Shown: positions 42,379 to 55,216 of the stretch, piece after piece
Layout of the letters: each line of letters starts with the position of its first letter
How positions within the stretch are numbered: the first letter of the stretch is position 1
Assembly: GCF_001642475.1 (NCBI RefSeq)
Contig: NW_019174008.1
Location: 94,750-158,749 of the forward strand
Origin: Fonsecaea monophora
Lineage: Eukaryota; Ascomycota; Eurotiomycetes; Chaetothyriales; Herpotrichiellaceae
Direction of reading: 5' to 3'
DNA: 64,000 bases
Translations under genes and position numbers: made by a program
The notes under the pieces: generated by a model
What the model was told of the DNA's origin: nothing
The model's input: the letters and a program-made list of their open reading frames with translations, nothing else
Databases searched by the model: none

Positions 42379-45300
42379 CTACGCCTTTGAGCTATTCTGT
42401 GGCGGCTTATCCATTACTCCCAGCATTGACTTGCACTGACAGATTTCGCCGGATCCTTTCCTGTAACTCTCGAAAGCAGCTGCTGAATCCTTCCACCGCT
42501 CAGGCATCCACATGTCTGGTGGGTATTTCTTCGTGGCGCGTTCAATGATTAAATCCCAGGGGCGTTTTCCCGACTGGTCATGAAGCTCAGCATCCATATT
42601 CAGGCATCCAAGGCAGTGACTTAGCAGTGTTGCGTTCAGGGAGCCACATATGGCCGCACGGTGGAGGATAGTCTGATTTCGTGCATTAAATGCTCGAACA
42701 TCTACCCCAGCTCTTTCCAGTCGCAGAAATCCCTCTAACTCGAACTCTGTCCATGACGATATGAACAGATGAGCAAGGTTCTCGGCACTCTGATTGATGT
42801 ACCCCACATCTGCACCAGCATCTATCAGTGCTTGGATTATGTCCGGCTTTCCAGGCACCAGCAAGGGGCTAGTCAGATACAAGCAGAGAGGGTCTCTGCC
42901 TCCGCTGTCTTTGCGCGTAGCATCCACGCCAGCTGCAATCAGTCTTCGAATAACGTTTATTTCTGCGAAGGACGTTCCGTCAAGTGCATGATGCAGAGCA
43001 TTCATGCCCATATGATCGACTGAATTTTCAATCGCCAAATAGTCTGCGCGATGGAGAATGAACTCGATGGTCGGCAAGTGGTTTGCTTGTGCAGCAAGAT
43101 GTAAGGCAATGTGCCCTTCAGCATCTGCCTGTACCAGGTCCTCGGCTTGCGTCACCAATATCTCGATTGACGAGACATTACCAGCTTTCGCAGCAAGATG
43201 GATTGGTGTTTTCCCTCCAGCGTCCTGCGCCAGTCTTTTGTGACCTCTTCCCAGCAGGAATGACACAGTTTTAGTCACTGAGCTGCTACGCCCATAGGGG
43301 ATTCGATGGAGGGCTGTTCTGCCTTCGTTGTCGCGGACGTTGTTGGACGTTTTTAGCACTTCGCATAAACAGTCCAAAACAGACTGACGCATATTTCGGG
43401 CATTCTCAAGCACATGCTCAACCACAGCCTCGTCGCCTGGATCTCCCCATATCTCCTCAGGCATATACATGGATTCAGACCACATATCGTTGATATGTCT
43501 GCCTGGAAGTGTCTGGGAAACTGCAAGATGTAACGGACTACTACCGAATGCATCACGTGCTGATGGATCTGCGCCTGCCTCGAGCAAGGCTTGTGTTGCC
43601 GCTGGGCAACAGAAATATACAGCTGCATGAAGAGGTGTGAGACCTCTGCGATTTGGATCCATTATTGGTGCATTATAATTGGCTGCGTCGATATTTTCTC
43701 TGTCCACAGTTGCATTGACATCGAACCCGGCATCCAGAAGTATCCGAATAAGTCGTGTGTTGTTTCGAAAAGCCGCATAATGCAAGCATGTCATACTATC
43801 AGAATCGGCGTTCTGCACCAATCCTCCATGATGCAACAATAGAAGCACCACGTTCATATCAACGCTGAATACCTGGTGATCGAGGGCGTGGTGGAGAAGA
43901 CTTTTACCTCGATCGTCCAGCATTTTCGTGTCTAGTCCAAGGCCAATTAGTTTCGCAATTTCTGTTTTCCGATCATTCTCCCTGGCACAGTGAAGTGCCG
44001 CGAGAACATGGGATGCCTGGTGGCTGATGGCATAGGGTCTGAAGGTGGTCCACCGTCCAGAACGGCCAGATTCAATACAAGCTCTCGCCAGCATGGTCTC
44101 TGCCTGCCTTTCGAGTATAGCATGTTTCCATCGCAAGCATTCTTTCGAGGGTCGCCTTTTGACATGATCAACAACTACTCCTTTCGGCCTTAGCAGAAAC
44201 TTCTGCAACGAGTTATGGATGAGACGGACTCCGCTGTTGACGACCTCGACCAGTAAACCGCATCCATCCCGCATTCGATCGGCAAGTCGATTCTCTAATA
44301 GTAGATTCACTGGTTCGGAGATGTTCCCTTCTTCATGGAAGAGTGCCGCTTCGGCGACCATCAATGGTCTTCGGGCAAAAATGACCGCCGCGAAAACCCG
44401 TTTGGCTATATCTTCAAATGGGCAGCGGTTCAGAGCACGCGTGTAGTACTCTTCAAGATCGTCCGGGATCTCGTTGAAAGTAGCCAGCAAAGTCGCCACA
44501 TCCAAAGGTGGTCGTTTGGTAAGGTTTTTGAGAGCCAGAGCTACGCATAGGAAGAGATGGTGCGGTTTTGCTCTTATATTGGCACTGATTTGAGTGAGTT
44601 CATCGTTGGATAATGTCAGGTACCTCGTCATGCTTTTAAAATGCTGCTCGATGTACATCTCGATATCTGTGGAGATGTGATCGAGATTTGTCTTTGCTTG
44701 GATCCAGTAACAAGCCTGTGAAGGAACGAGGTCACTAATGATTGGGATATGGTCGTAATAAGGTCGACAGCAAATGAAGATCCGGATGGTTTGACCGTAG
44801 TTGTTGTTGCAGATTTTGAGAAGTGAAGTCATGCAGTCCATAAAACGTGAGAGTTGCAAGTTGCTGCACTGATCCAGTGCATCAAAGACACATAGTATTT
44901 CTGCTCCGGGTAGATGAGCCAGGCACTGCTCAAGGATGTGACGAAGAGAGCTGAATTCTCGTAGGACGGCGTTGCCGTATTGTTCCAGATAACTAGCTGC
45001 AACCTTCAGAAGGCTTGGTCGGGCGATCAAGAGCTGATGAAGCAAGGCCTGCAAAGCACACTCCATTGTGCTGTGCGATGGATCAGTCTCCATACAAAAA
45101 AAGTAGGTGACCAACAGGCTTGACACATTCTGATGTTGCTCCACAATTTGGCGACAAAGCACTGACTTTCCAAATCCAGGGTCGGCAGTATACCACAGCC
45201 AGCCTCCATCAGGGCGGCTGGACCATTTTACAAAGCCCTCGAGTTGATAAAACCATTTGAGGGTGCATGGAGCCGCTGGAGGAAATTCTTCCATAGCTCC

Positions 45301-45635
45301 CCTGTAATTGCTGGTCCGAAAAGCTCGCAGGATGCCTGAATGCGGTCCAATTGCAGTTGGAAGAGGGCAAAGTCTAGCGAATGCTTTAGAAGCATTCATC
45401 AACGTTGTAGAGCCCTTACCGTTCTGGATGTGGGACTTTATTGTAAAATCGTTCAGTATATATACATATTGTCCGATTCCATCAGTACCCACCTGCCCCG
45501 AGACCACGACGCGCTGGTGAATTCGTTACCATGTTTGTAAGGTGACCAAAAAGCATCTGAAACCCACTTACCAGCATCCACTCGCCGTTCTGCTTCCCAT
45601 CGTGCAGCAACCTTAGCATTGGAATCCCGCGCCAT
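42379..45635 (-). CDS. NLR-like STAND ATPase with ankyrin repeats
   Basis: A signal-transduction ATPase of the fungal NLR-like type. The P-loop is DPGFGKS and the Walker B region is ILCVFDALDQC, where the usual DALDEC has Glu replaced by Gln. A winged-helix-like region (NSGVRLIHNSLQKFLL) precedes ankyrin repeats over roughly the last 500 residues (TPLHAAVYFCCPAATQALLE, TPIHLAAKAGNVSSIEILVT, LHLAAQANHLPTIEFIL). My model is exon 1 at 45635-45572 and exon 2 at 45383-42379, 1022 aa, using donor GTAAGT and a 188 bp intron. An alternative is a single exon from ATG 45399. No N-terminal effector domain (HET, HeLo, patatin) is visible. Such proteins act in heterokaryon incompatibility or defence by family analogy only. 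Confidence 0.8.
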
Positions 45636-45726
45636 CAAGCGGAGTTGATATATTCCACACCACCACCTACTTGCTTACATCCCGTCACTCGCGCCTGGGT
45701 GACGAACACCACAATCTTTCTGCGTA

Positions 45727-48700
45727 CTAACTTCTACAGTTAGGCTTGTGGTTCCTCCAATCTATCCGTTGACATTCCTTCGAGCAATACTTCGCGTTGT
45801 GGCATCGCATACACGTTAACAAGCCCACTCCAGGCCTAGATTCAGTTTTTCCACAGACTCTGCATCCGCCACCGTTGTGAGGGAAAGGATTGGCTTTGTT
45901 GATCTTGCTGAAATCAAAAAGTTTCTCACAAAAGGGAGCTGGGAAGCACGGGGACAGCGCTGCCCGAACAAAGTATTTCGACACCGAACCCCAATGTGGC
46001 ACGCCCGTGAGGAATGTTTTCGGCAGCTGGCCGCTTCCACAGGAGCACAGGAGCGGCTGGCCGTTCTCCAAAGACAAGGGAATGCGCGATTCCGCCAGAT
46101 ATTCACAGTCAGGACGATGCTCCCATGTCCGGCATCGTTCGACCATCGCCGGCAGCACCTGCCTCCACAGTTTCAATTCGACGGCATCCACCTTGATACT
46201 GCATAACCGTATAGCCGAAAGCGCTTCTAAGAATGACCTGAGTCTCGGCATCAGGCTTTTGGTCAGCGGTAATATTGCCGAGTCCAGAACGACCGTTTGA
46301 TTGGCAACGTCCAGTTTGAGGCTAGCGACGAAAATCAGAACGTGTATCCCTCCACCCGCGGGGTCGTTAAGGCCAAATAGTCGGGCTTGTTCACCCTGCA
46401 AGCCGGAAAAGTGCATGAGAAGTGAAAATAGAGAGTCTTTGTATCGAACTCGAACGTCTTTGTCCTGATCTACGAGCATCGGAGTGTCTCTCAACTCGCG
46501 CTCTTTGCTGCTAAACATACAGGAGGAATGCGTCACGAGCCATTGGATCCCTTGTTTCCTTGACGTATTGATGGTGGGCAGGCATTCCAAATTCGTATAA
46601 GGCGCATTCCATACCACGGGGGGCCCAGGTGTTGAGTAAATGGGATGGATGAATGACGGGAAGCATTTCCAATCCGCTGCATTGGCCAGTGGTGCTTCTA
46701 TTTCGATGTATGAAGACTTTCTTGCAATCCTAATTTTGCTCCTCGCAAGGACGGGAGAGGGAAATTCAAGAACGATCGGCGAGGCCATCAGCCCCACTGT
46801 CGCGATGACGGTGCATGGAGACACCTGGACACTTTCGACTTTGCTTCCACTTTTCATCGCCGCCTTGACGTCCTCCGTGAGGAGTTCAAGACGCCCCGTT
46901 AGGCCTGCGATCCTCGGAGCATGAGAGTCGACATTTGCACTGATCACGGTCCGCGCAACCTGGCCTTGGGGAGGCGAGTCTTCTGAATCATCGTTCGGGA
47001 GGGTGCAAAGGGAAGCAGACTCTGGCTGATTTGGTGGATCTTTGGTCATGAAGATGTTTTCTTCATCTCCTAAGTTGGTTTCGTAAATATTCATTTCAAT
47101 ACCAAGACGCTTTACGAACGTTCTTGAACTTTGTGGCGTGCTCTGGATTCCAAAGGCTATGGATGCAGTTCGGGGTTCGATCAATAACGTCCATGTCGGA
47201 GCCCGGAACGAGACGAAGAGGGCGGAACTGCCATTCCATTTCAGCCCGTCGTCCACGATATGGAGGCTGAAGGCGTCACTGTGCCTCTCACCAGTCGTGG
47301 AGATGTCTCCAAAAGAAAGCTGCACGGCAGAAAAGATATTTTGCCAACGCCCAGACCTCGACGCCGGGGAGGACTGAATGACACAGTGAACGATTGGCGT
47401 GCCAATTTCCGGGGGCTCGAGACTTGTTATCGCTCTGAGTCTTTCCCTGGGTACCTTTAATGTGACGTAAATGACCGGGGGAATGCCATTCCAGCTCTCC
47501 AATCCTTTCGTAACGGCAGTGGAGGGTCGCTTGATCGGGCCCGAGAAAGTGTCCACAGAATACACTTCAAAGATATGGAGGAACAGATATAGCTCCTGAA
47601 TGTAATTCATTCCCATTAAGAGACTTGAGTCGGTCTCGATCAGCCTCAGGAGGTGGTCCATGACTCTGTCCCAGTCGGCGGAGATCCTGCTGCGCACAAA
47701 CCGTAGAAACAGAGCATAACTTCCGCGGTGGTAGCGTACGAGCGAACTTTTCGATATGGTGTGCACGTTGAGATCCGAGAACAGTCGCTGCATGTTCTCG
47801 TGCTGAAACATGTGAAGATACACATCATGGAGGATCCGGGCGCACCCACTCTCATCGACTCGGAGGCGACGGCCTTTTCCTGCGGCCGATGGCGATGGCG
47901 AAGTCCTTTCGGGACTGATCTGCTTCCATGTCAGTCTGACATGCATCTGTCCGCTTCTGATATCACCGGCAACCCCGATGAAGCTCGAGTCCATCATCAG
48001 GTCGTCCATCGCCGAAGAAGCCGACGCATTGGTCCAGTACTCGACTGGGAAGAGACCTAACAAAGTCGAGATGGTGGGGAAGTGGCCCTTGAGAAGGCTG
48101 TCAATGTACGCCGTATGGGTTTCCTCTTGCTTTACCAGCGATTCGGTGTATAGGCTAGCTGAGCGTCCCTCGTCCAACATCGGCGCGGCGGCCACAAGGA
48201 GGTTCAAAGCGCCTACGTGGTCAAGAAGGTTCGACGTATCAATCACGTCGAATGTGAGCGGTGCTCGAGCAGAGTCCGTGTATTCCTCGCCGTCCAGGAC
48301 CAGCGGCTCCGCGTGATAGGGATCGCGGTACATGCCCGCGGCCCTCTCACTTCGGGTGATTTTCTTTTGCTGCAGAGCGTATAGAAAGGAGATGGCGTCG
48401 CCTGCGAAAAAGCGTATTGTAAGACAAGAGGGAGGGTACTGTCTGAGCGACCTTGCCCAGGACCGAAACTGAAGCCGTGCCGCCTCGACAACCCTAAAGC
48501 AGGAAGAATCATGCGTCATTGCCTCAGCATGAAATGGTGACTGTTCCGTGAGTGGGGTATAGGCCGTCGCAAGGTGAAAGCCCAGTAATGGGTCGGTACC
48601 GTAGTGGAGCGTGGACCTGTCAGTCACAAACATCGGGTTGGGCGTATCGGTTCTACACGGGTCTTTTCCCTCCCTGTTGGTGTTGCCGTGGTCCCAATAG

Positions 48701-49458
48701 TGTTGATGAAGCTTAGGGGCGTCATGAATGGCACCAATGCCGACGGGGGCTGCAGATCGAAGGCCCGATATGACAAAACTGGTGCCACCGAGGTGATACG
48801 CTCGGCTCTCCATGGCCCTCTGCATTGCTGCTTTTGAGCGTTCGAGAAAACGTTCTCGGTCGTCCTGATTCAAGCGTGTGAAGCGGTAAGTGTCCCAGAT
48901 ATCCCTTACCTTCGCTAGGGTTCCCTCGTCGCAAAATCTGAATTGTCGGCCATATTGCCCACGATGCCAGCCCTGCATTGAAGCCGCCAGTTCGTGTAGT
49001 TTTGTGGCTTGGGTCCCCAGCAACTCCAAGGCCTTGGTATCCAGATACAGGTGATAGTATATGTCCCATATAGAAGCGTCATTGGACCCGTCGACATCGT
49101 CTAAAAGGAGAGTAAACAACAAGATGTTGCGCGCTGGGTTTGACCTCGTTAGCAAAGCACGCCAGCGAGGAAGAAGCAAGGCACACCAATGACGGCGGGC
49201 TCAATGTCACAGCACGTCACGTCTAGTTTCCGGCCTGGCAGTATATCAGTGGATGGCGACGAACCCGCGGGATAGACTCTGCACACCAGAACGCTGGTCG
49301 GAATAGACCGTAAACAAAATGTTGCGCACATCGCCACACCCTAAAAGCAGAATATTGGCAGACTGCTTGTATGGAAGACCTCGAGTCAAGTGGACGGCAG
49401 GTGTGTTCCCAATCGGATAAAAATATGTCACAATGTCAACAACCACTGGAGTTGACAT
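45727..49458 (-). CDS. DUF4470 and MYND zinc-finger protein
   Basis: A large fungal protein of unknown function with exons in gene order 49458-49287, 49234-49187, 49133-45727, giving 1208 aa. The N-terminus (TYFYPIGNTPAVHLTRGLPY, then ILLLGCGDVRNILFT, CCDIEPAVIARNILLFTLLL) is the DUF4470 signature, spread over three exons. The region FDVIDTSNLLDHVGALNLLV is also typical of the family. The C-terminus is a MYND zinc finger: CRVCGKTE, LLTCMRCHNAKYCSKECQ, then the HKPNC end. The two small introns are 52 and 53 bp. MYND fingers bind proline-rich partners; the family resembles a Rossmann fold at its N-terminus, but no reaction is known. Confidence 0.9.
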
Positions 49459-50990
49459 GTTTGCGATACGCCAGACAGATATTCTATCTGGGCAGCCGAC
49501 TATGGAAGAGAAAAAGTCTACGGATGGGGACCGACGTTTGAGAAAAGGACGACGTATGCTACCAAATGTTGGTCATGTGAAGCAGGTAGTGACTTTTCCT
49601 TTATTCGTAGCTATAGTTCTCTAAAAATTGCCGTTAGATGAAGTATTCGGTGATGTCGAAGTACAGACAAGAGTTGATGGGGTGTCATCCGCCACCGTAG
49701 TCCGGATCCACCTGTCTCCAATGACTGTAGTGTTGGGCGCTGTGGCCGCGCCGTGTCTAGACGCACGATAGATTGGCGGCAAGATACTACTAGCCACGTG
49801 GCGGTAGCTCTAAGCCATAGCAGTGGCTTGCCACTTTACGGGGTTATTTACGCCCCGTCGTCCTCGGGTCGGTCCTCGGTTGTTTATCAGTCACTATAGA
49901 AGTACCTCACTAGGGTGCTCCCGTGGCGGGATATGGCACCACATATCGTGGGTAGGAGTAGCTACGAGTATGATAATTCACAGTACTATTCATAGACGTG
50001 AACGCTCAATTCCTCTCCCGGCCTTTCGTCCACACCCTTCGACGTAGGCGGCTCCTGGACTTCAATTGCAGCTTGAATGATGTGACAAACGAACCACCTA
50101 GACCTGTTCGCAATGTTCGTCGAGCCTCAACAGCAGATGCGTTATCCACCAAAACATGCAATGTCTCTCACCATTGAACGTGGGCCTATCTCATTCGTGG
50201 ACGCACCTGTGAAGAACCATGCAAGCGACCTGGATAGTATCCCGCATCAGCCGACCAACTCGTATTCCCCCTCATTGTCAGAGAACAACGACCAACATTA
50301 ACTCGCTTGATCCCTGCCCTCCGTCAGAAGAGCACACCACTCAGGACTCAAAGAATCCCGACGATTTTGCTCTATGCATGCTGCCTGTGAGTTGGTACTG
50401 ATAGCAATGATACTCGTCGCCTCATCTCCCACAAACCCACAAACCCCGCAGCTACATCATCTTTGCACGGGCCATGCATGCGTCAACATGTCTGGCGGAG
50501 TGACTTGGTCTTTCAATCAATCGCACCTCCATGGCTTCACAGCTATTTCCGTGCATCTCTTGGTTACTGCAGCCTGTGATGGTCATTGATCCTTCCTCCA
50601 TTCAGACCTTCACACGTTGCAACTGTACATGCAGAGTGCGTGCGTCAAGGTGGTATTATGCCTGCTGAAGCTCCTCAAAGGAAGTCGTGATGTGATCAGA
50701 TTAGACTGACCCAAAACTGGTCCACGTCCCTTCCAACGCCACTTCTCCTCCCAACGGACCGCTTTTCCTCACCACCTAGCTACATGTCGCCCCAGAACCC
50801 CAATTACATCTTCTCCCTCCAAAAGAACTGTGAGATTACCAGTACTGAGGCACGAATACTGAAATTATTACAACGCGGATCCCCAGAGAAATCCACGAGA
50901 GACACTCGTTCCGTACGTCCTGGCGCCCTGTCCCAACCTTCTGGATATCACTAAACACAGTGCTGTCCTGATTAGGTCCGTTCAGCTACA
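49459..50990. other. Divergent spacer
   Basis: 1.53 kb between divergent genes (DUF4470/MYND and coiled-coil). Short open frames only; no gene is supported. Confidence 0.4.
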
Positions 50991-52889
50991 ATGGCGCAAG
51001 CGGCAGAGGGTGGTTTAGTACATCTGAATAGCCTAAGCGCGAACCAGGAGACTGTCACTCAGGGGATGGAAGGCGCCGATGCTGAGATTTCCCGGGTCAA
51101 AACCGTGCATTTCGGTTGCTTCAACGACCGGATCCAGACAGAAGTGCAAAACCTTCAAATTGGGCTGTCAACCCTTGATGGTGCGATCAATGAGTTAACC
51201 AGGCAATTTAGGAAGTATAGAAAGATAGTTAGCACTGTTGGTGATCGCTACGGCGATGATGAGGCCTTGATCAGAAAGATCAATGATCTCGAGACTGGGA
51301 ATAAGACCATATGGAAGCAAGCTCAGGATGATCGGGACTCACACCGAAAGGAGATAGCTGAGTTGAAGGAGCAGTATGCAAAGGAAATTCTTGACCTTCA
51401 AGCGATTGCGGAGGCCGGCAACCAGAAGAAAGTACAATACGAGCAGAAAATTCAAGATCTAGAAGAGGAGCATGTCCGTGCCCAACAGAAACGAGACCAG
51501 GAGCAGAAGCAGAAAATACAGGATTTGGAGAAAGAACATCAACAGAAGAAGGAGCAGCTGGAAAAGGACAATGCGCAAAAGATCGCCAACCTGGAGAAAG
51601 ACCGGAAGGAGTTGGAGGAGACGAAGGCTCGGCTCAGCAAGGAGTTGCACGACCGGACATCCGAACGGGACCGGGAGAAGGACCTACGGATCATGGTACA
51701 AAAGGAGTTACAAAGCGACATGAAAAAGCTGCAGGGAGAGCTTACCAGCATCAAGAAACAGTATCAACTGGAGCAGCGGCCTTTGAAATTCTAGTAAACC
51801 CTCCCGCCCCATGACAGATATTAAGAGATATACTGACTTATCCGGATAGCACGGAGGAGTATAAGAAGCTATTTGAACGGGTCCACCAGGTTGTCTGCCA
51901 GCACCTGACAGATCTTCCGAATAAAGCGTTACAGGTACGTGAAGCAGCCATTGGGCATCTGGAGAGAGCCCTTGTGTTGACGACCATTCTCCATTATGCA
52001 GAAACCAGCGGACACATCGGACAAAGTGTGCCAAATAAACCCAATCTTTAAACAAATCCCCATCGCCGAATCCGAGTGTTCGGTGATGCTGCGACGAGCC
52101 GCTGCCGAGCACATCATCATTAAGTTCATATGTGATACATTCTGGCGCCCGTTTTTCTCTGAGTATCTGGTGTCGAGCCACGTGAATGACTCAGTGTTTC
52201 CGACGATGCATTCAGGCATGGCCGAAGCTGGAAGGGCTTTTCAACATCGGTGGAAAGTGGCCACATTGAAGACGTTGGATACGCTCGACGAGACGAATAT
52301 CGCGAACGCACAGGTCGAGATTAGGAAGCTTGTTGAACAAGAAATCATACGACCCTTGCAAATTCTTGTGGACGACTCCCAGGCGTTCCTCTCTGACTTG
52401 AATCAAATCTTCCCCCTGGCTATTGATTTGGGCAAAGCTGCAGAGCGCGACCAGATGAACATCATCATTGACAAGACTCCGTACGTAAGCGAACAAGATT
52501 CGGGTGGGTGGATCGACTGGTTGGACGAGAGCTATGAGCCTGACTACGGGTCTGATGAATCTCCGTCATCGCCAACTAGCAGCATCACCGCGGCTAGTTT
52601 GGTCGTCCGCAAAGACCCGTTGTTGACAAGTCCCAAGATTTTGCGTCAGGTGGAGACTAACGGAGAGATGGAGTTGATTCTCCCGGGTCGAGCGATATTC
52701 CCGGAACGGGGCATTTTCCAGGAGGGGGCCTTACAATGGCAGAAGATCCGCAATGCGTCGAGCGAAGTGGCTCGGGCGATGAATGGGATGGGTCGACGAC
52801 AAAGCACCAGCACGGTAGGGTTGGGGATGAGTATGCAATCGCCAATGAAGACGTCCATTCAGTGGGGTGCCTCGAGTTTGGTTGAGTAG
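50991..52889 (+). CDS. Coiled-coil protein, fungal family of unknown function
   Basis: 591 aa with exons 50991-51793, 51850-51934 and 52002-52889. Residues about 85-265 form a long coiled coil rich in Glu, Lys and Gln with heptad spacing (KIQDLEKEHQQKKEQLEKDN). The second half is globular (YTEEYKKLFERVHQVVCQHL, TFWRPFFSEYL) with several Trp and Phe, then a Ser-rich tail (DESPSSPTSSITAAS). I recall similar fungal proteins with a coil followed by this domain but no known function. Splice junctions are canonical (donors GTAAAC and GTACGT) and the frame is kept. Confidence 0.75.
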
Positions 52890-53148
52890 CGAGAGTGATT
52901 CCAGGGCTGGAAGATAGTAATGGGGAGTTCTAGCGGACTATATTGGACACGTCAGCGAAACTGTGCTTACCTGTGAACAGGAAAGCGTACACAAAGGTGG
53001 CCAACTACACTTGTCCCACAAAGTACCCAGCCCTAGTCGAGTATTCCCACACACGGGTCGAGGAAATGCCGAAGGGGCATATATGGGGATACATACTCTG
53101 TCAATGGCAGTTTACGCTGAGGGGAGAAGTGATCTCCGTGGCGATGTT

Positions 53149-53598
53149 CTAAATATCCGTCATACCGAGAGGGGGCCAGGGACATGAAAGCGGCGACGGA
53201 TACTGGTTCGACTCAATGTCTGTAATGTATAGTAGGTGGAACTCGTCCACGCGACGGATGGAAGTGTTGTTCTGGTGGACGTCAGTGATAAAATCATCTA
53301 ACTTCGCTTTGATACCGTGGCCCATCAAGACGTCCACCATCTTGAGATGGTCGTTTTCAACGGCGGTCCGCATGGCCAGTGTCCTGTCGTCGACCGACTG
53401 CTCGTCATTCCCGTTGTTGGTCCGGAGTAATAATTCGACTTGATCACAATCCTGAGCTTCGACAGCGTTGGTGAGCGGCCCGCGATAATCCTCTCTCAAG
53501 AAGTCAAAAAGGGGCTCCATCTTTTGTCGAAAAGAGGAATACAGGAGGAAAACGGAAGGCAAGGGGAGGGCAGAAACCCCTCTAAAAAGCGACGGCAT
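53149..53598 (-). CDS. Small ankyrin-like ORF
   Basis: 149 aa, or 123 aa from ATG 53520. A central stretch (LTNAVEAQDCDQVELLLRTN, then AMRTAVENDHLKMVDVLMGH) looks like two degenerate ankyrin repeats. It is short and isolated next to the NLR/ankyrin block, so it could be a fragment of a larger ankyrin gene. Confidence 0.45.
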   Translation of the reverse strand: MPSLFRGVSALPLPSVFLLYSSFRQKMEPLFDFLREDYRGPLTNAVEAQDCDQVELLLRTNNGNDEQSVDDRTLAMRTAVENDHLKMVDVLMGHGIKAKLDDFITDVHQNNTSIRRVDEFHLLYITDIESNQYPSPLSCPWPPLGMTDI

Positions 53599-53882
53599 TG
53601 ATGGCTAAATTCGGCGGGAAATTTCCCTGCAAAGCCTCGAGACCTGCATTGAACTGTAGCCTGTCGGTGGCCTCCTGTTGCTGGGCCATTCATTGGATGG
53701 GCGACAAGGGTGGTTGTTACGCAGCCTTATCGACGTGTCGACACTCCATTCGCGAGAGAACAGAAAGATGAATTGAAACTGACGATTCGTCGCTGTCACT
53801 TACTGTCATGGCATTCAATCCACGATATCTCTTTTTCGTGACGAGCAACCTAGATTAACATTGCGCACGAAGCTCAAACACA

Positions 53883-54625
53883 ATGGGCTCGAGTTGTGTG
53901 TCCTGCAATCGCACCTTTAGGAGTGAAGAAGGCCTCAAGCAACACTTACGAGACTCTCCTGCGCATGTCTTCAAGTGTGAGACCTGCAATCGCAGCTTCG
54001 GAAGCGCAGAAGCCCTCAAGCAGCACCTGCGGGATTCTCCCCTCCACAAGCAACCTCCCGAGACCCCTCTGGACAGCTTCTTTCGCTCGTTTCCGACCTT
54101 TGTCTACGATCCATCTCTTCCGCCGAGCACTTCCTACGACCGACTGCGCAGGCACCAAGGCTGGCGGCGGGACGACACCGCGTCAAAAGTCGCTTGGGGT
54201 CAATACCAGGACGCGTTGGCGAGCGAATTGCGCATGTGGTACGGTTCAGAGGACGACCTGAAGGCGTGGCATTCTCTGTGTCGTGCCATTGGTGTCACGC
54301 CGCTCCCAAGAACGTGTAGGCAATGCGAGCAAGTAAGAACTCTTATCCATCGCTTTGAGCCTGAATGAGAGACTTTATATCCTGATCGGGTTCAATGCAT
54401 ATGTAATAGGCCGTACGGAGGACACATGTCAACATTGTCGATTTGATCGAGTGGGGCCGACGACGTGGTGGTGACACCGACGATGCCCGAGTTCCGACCT
54501 TTCGCAACGAGGCAGAGCTGCGAACCTACACCAAGAAGACGCGCAAGATATTTCGTAACACACTCGAGAATGACAATGTTGTTCTCCGACATTTGCTTCG
54601 CCACATCTTTGGCACAAGGCGATGA
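53883..54625 (+). CDS. Double C2H2 zinc-finger protein
   Basis: 221 aa with exons 53883-54332 and 54410-54625. Two nearly identical fingers occupy residues 5-28 and 33-56. Each is C-x2-C-x12-H-x6-H with the shared core CNRxFxSxExLKQHLRDSPxH, a long His spacing. After them come DSFFRSFPTFVYDPSLPPST, a Trp-rich helical part (ASELRMWYGSEDDLKAWHSL) and a CxxC (CRQC) at the exon end. The second exon encodes NIVDLIEWGRRRG and a basic tail. The family is common in filamentous fungi, but the function is unknown to me. Confidence 0.75.
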
Positions 54626-55216
54626 ACAATCGAAGCACATCCGTTGCCCGATCTGCGGAGAGACCGTCTGTTCCTCATTGCGCCGTGTCGACTCTTGTTT
54701 GTCACTGCGTGCGTCCAACTTCTCCCTGACTGTCCCCTAGTAGTAGTGCGAGGTACAGTATATGGACGGCTATCGCGTAGGAAAGTATTGGAAAGCCGAA
54801 CACCAACAGCATTGTTAGGTGCAGTCTGAAGAAAACTTCCTCTGTAAGGAGTATCATTCATCATCCAGATCCCCGATGCTTAGATACACATACTCGGCTT
54901 CCTTTGCAGATGCCTTTCTCGTCACACTCTTCAGGTGTCATTCTTCGGCGATGCCTGGAAACTCAATTAGGGATGAAGGGTTTGTTATGTTCATCTGATA
55001 ACTGCGGAAATCTCTAAAGGAGGTATAGTAGTAGCGAACCGCGCCGGAATACTCTCCGTACAAGTACAGCAAAATCTTTTTGGGGGTAGAAGTCACACTT
55101 GCAAGCCTCTGTATTGTACACATGGAAATCTGGATACAGTTCTTGTCCAACCCAGCATCCCTTGGGCCCGTTAAAGGAGCAGCGGGTCAATCCGTTTCCC
55201 ATCCTGCTCCCCTGTT
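54626..55216. other. Convergent spacer
   Basis: 591 bp between the C2H2 gene and the uS2m stop. No gene is supported. Confidence 0.45.
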
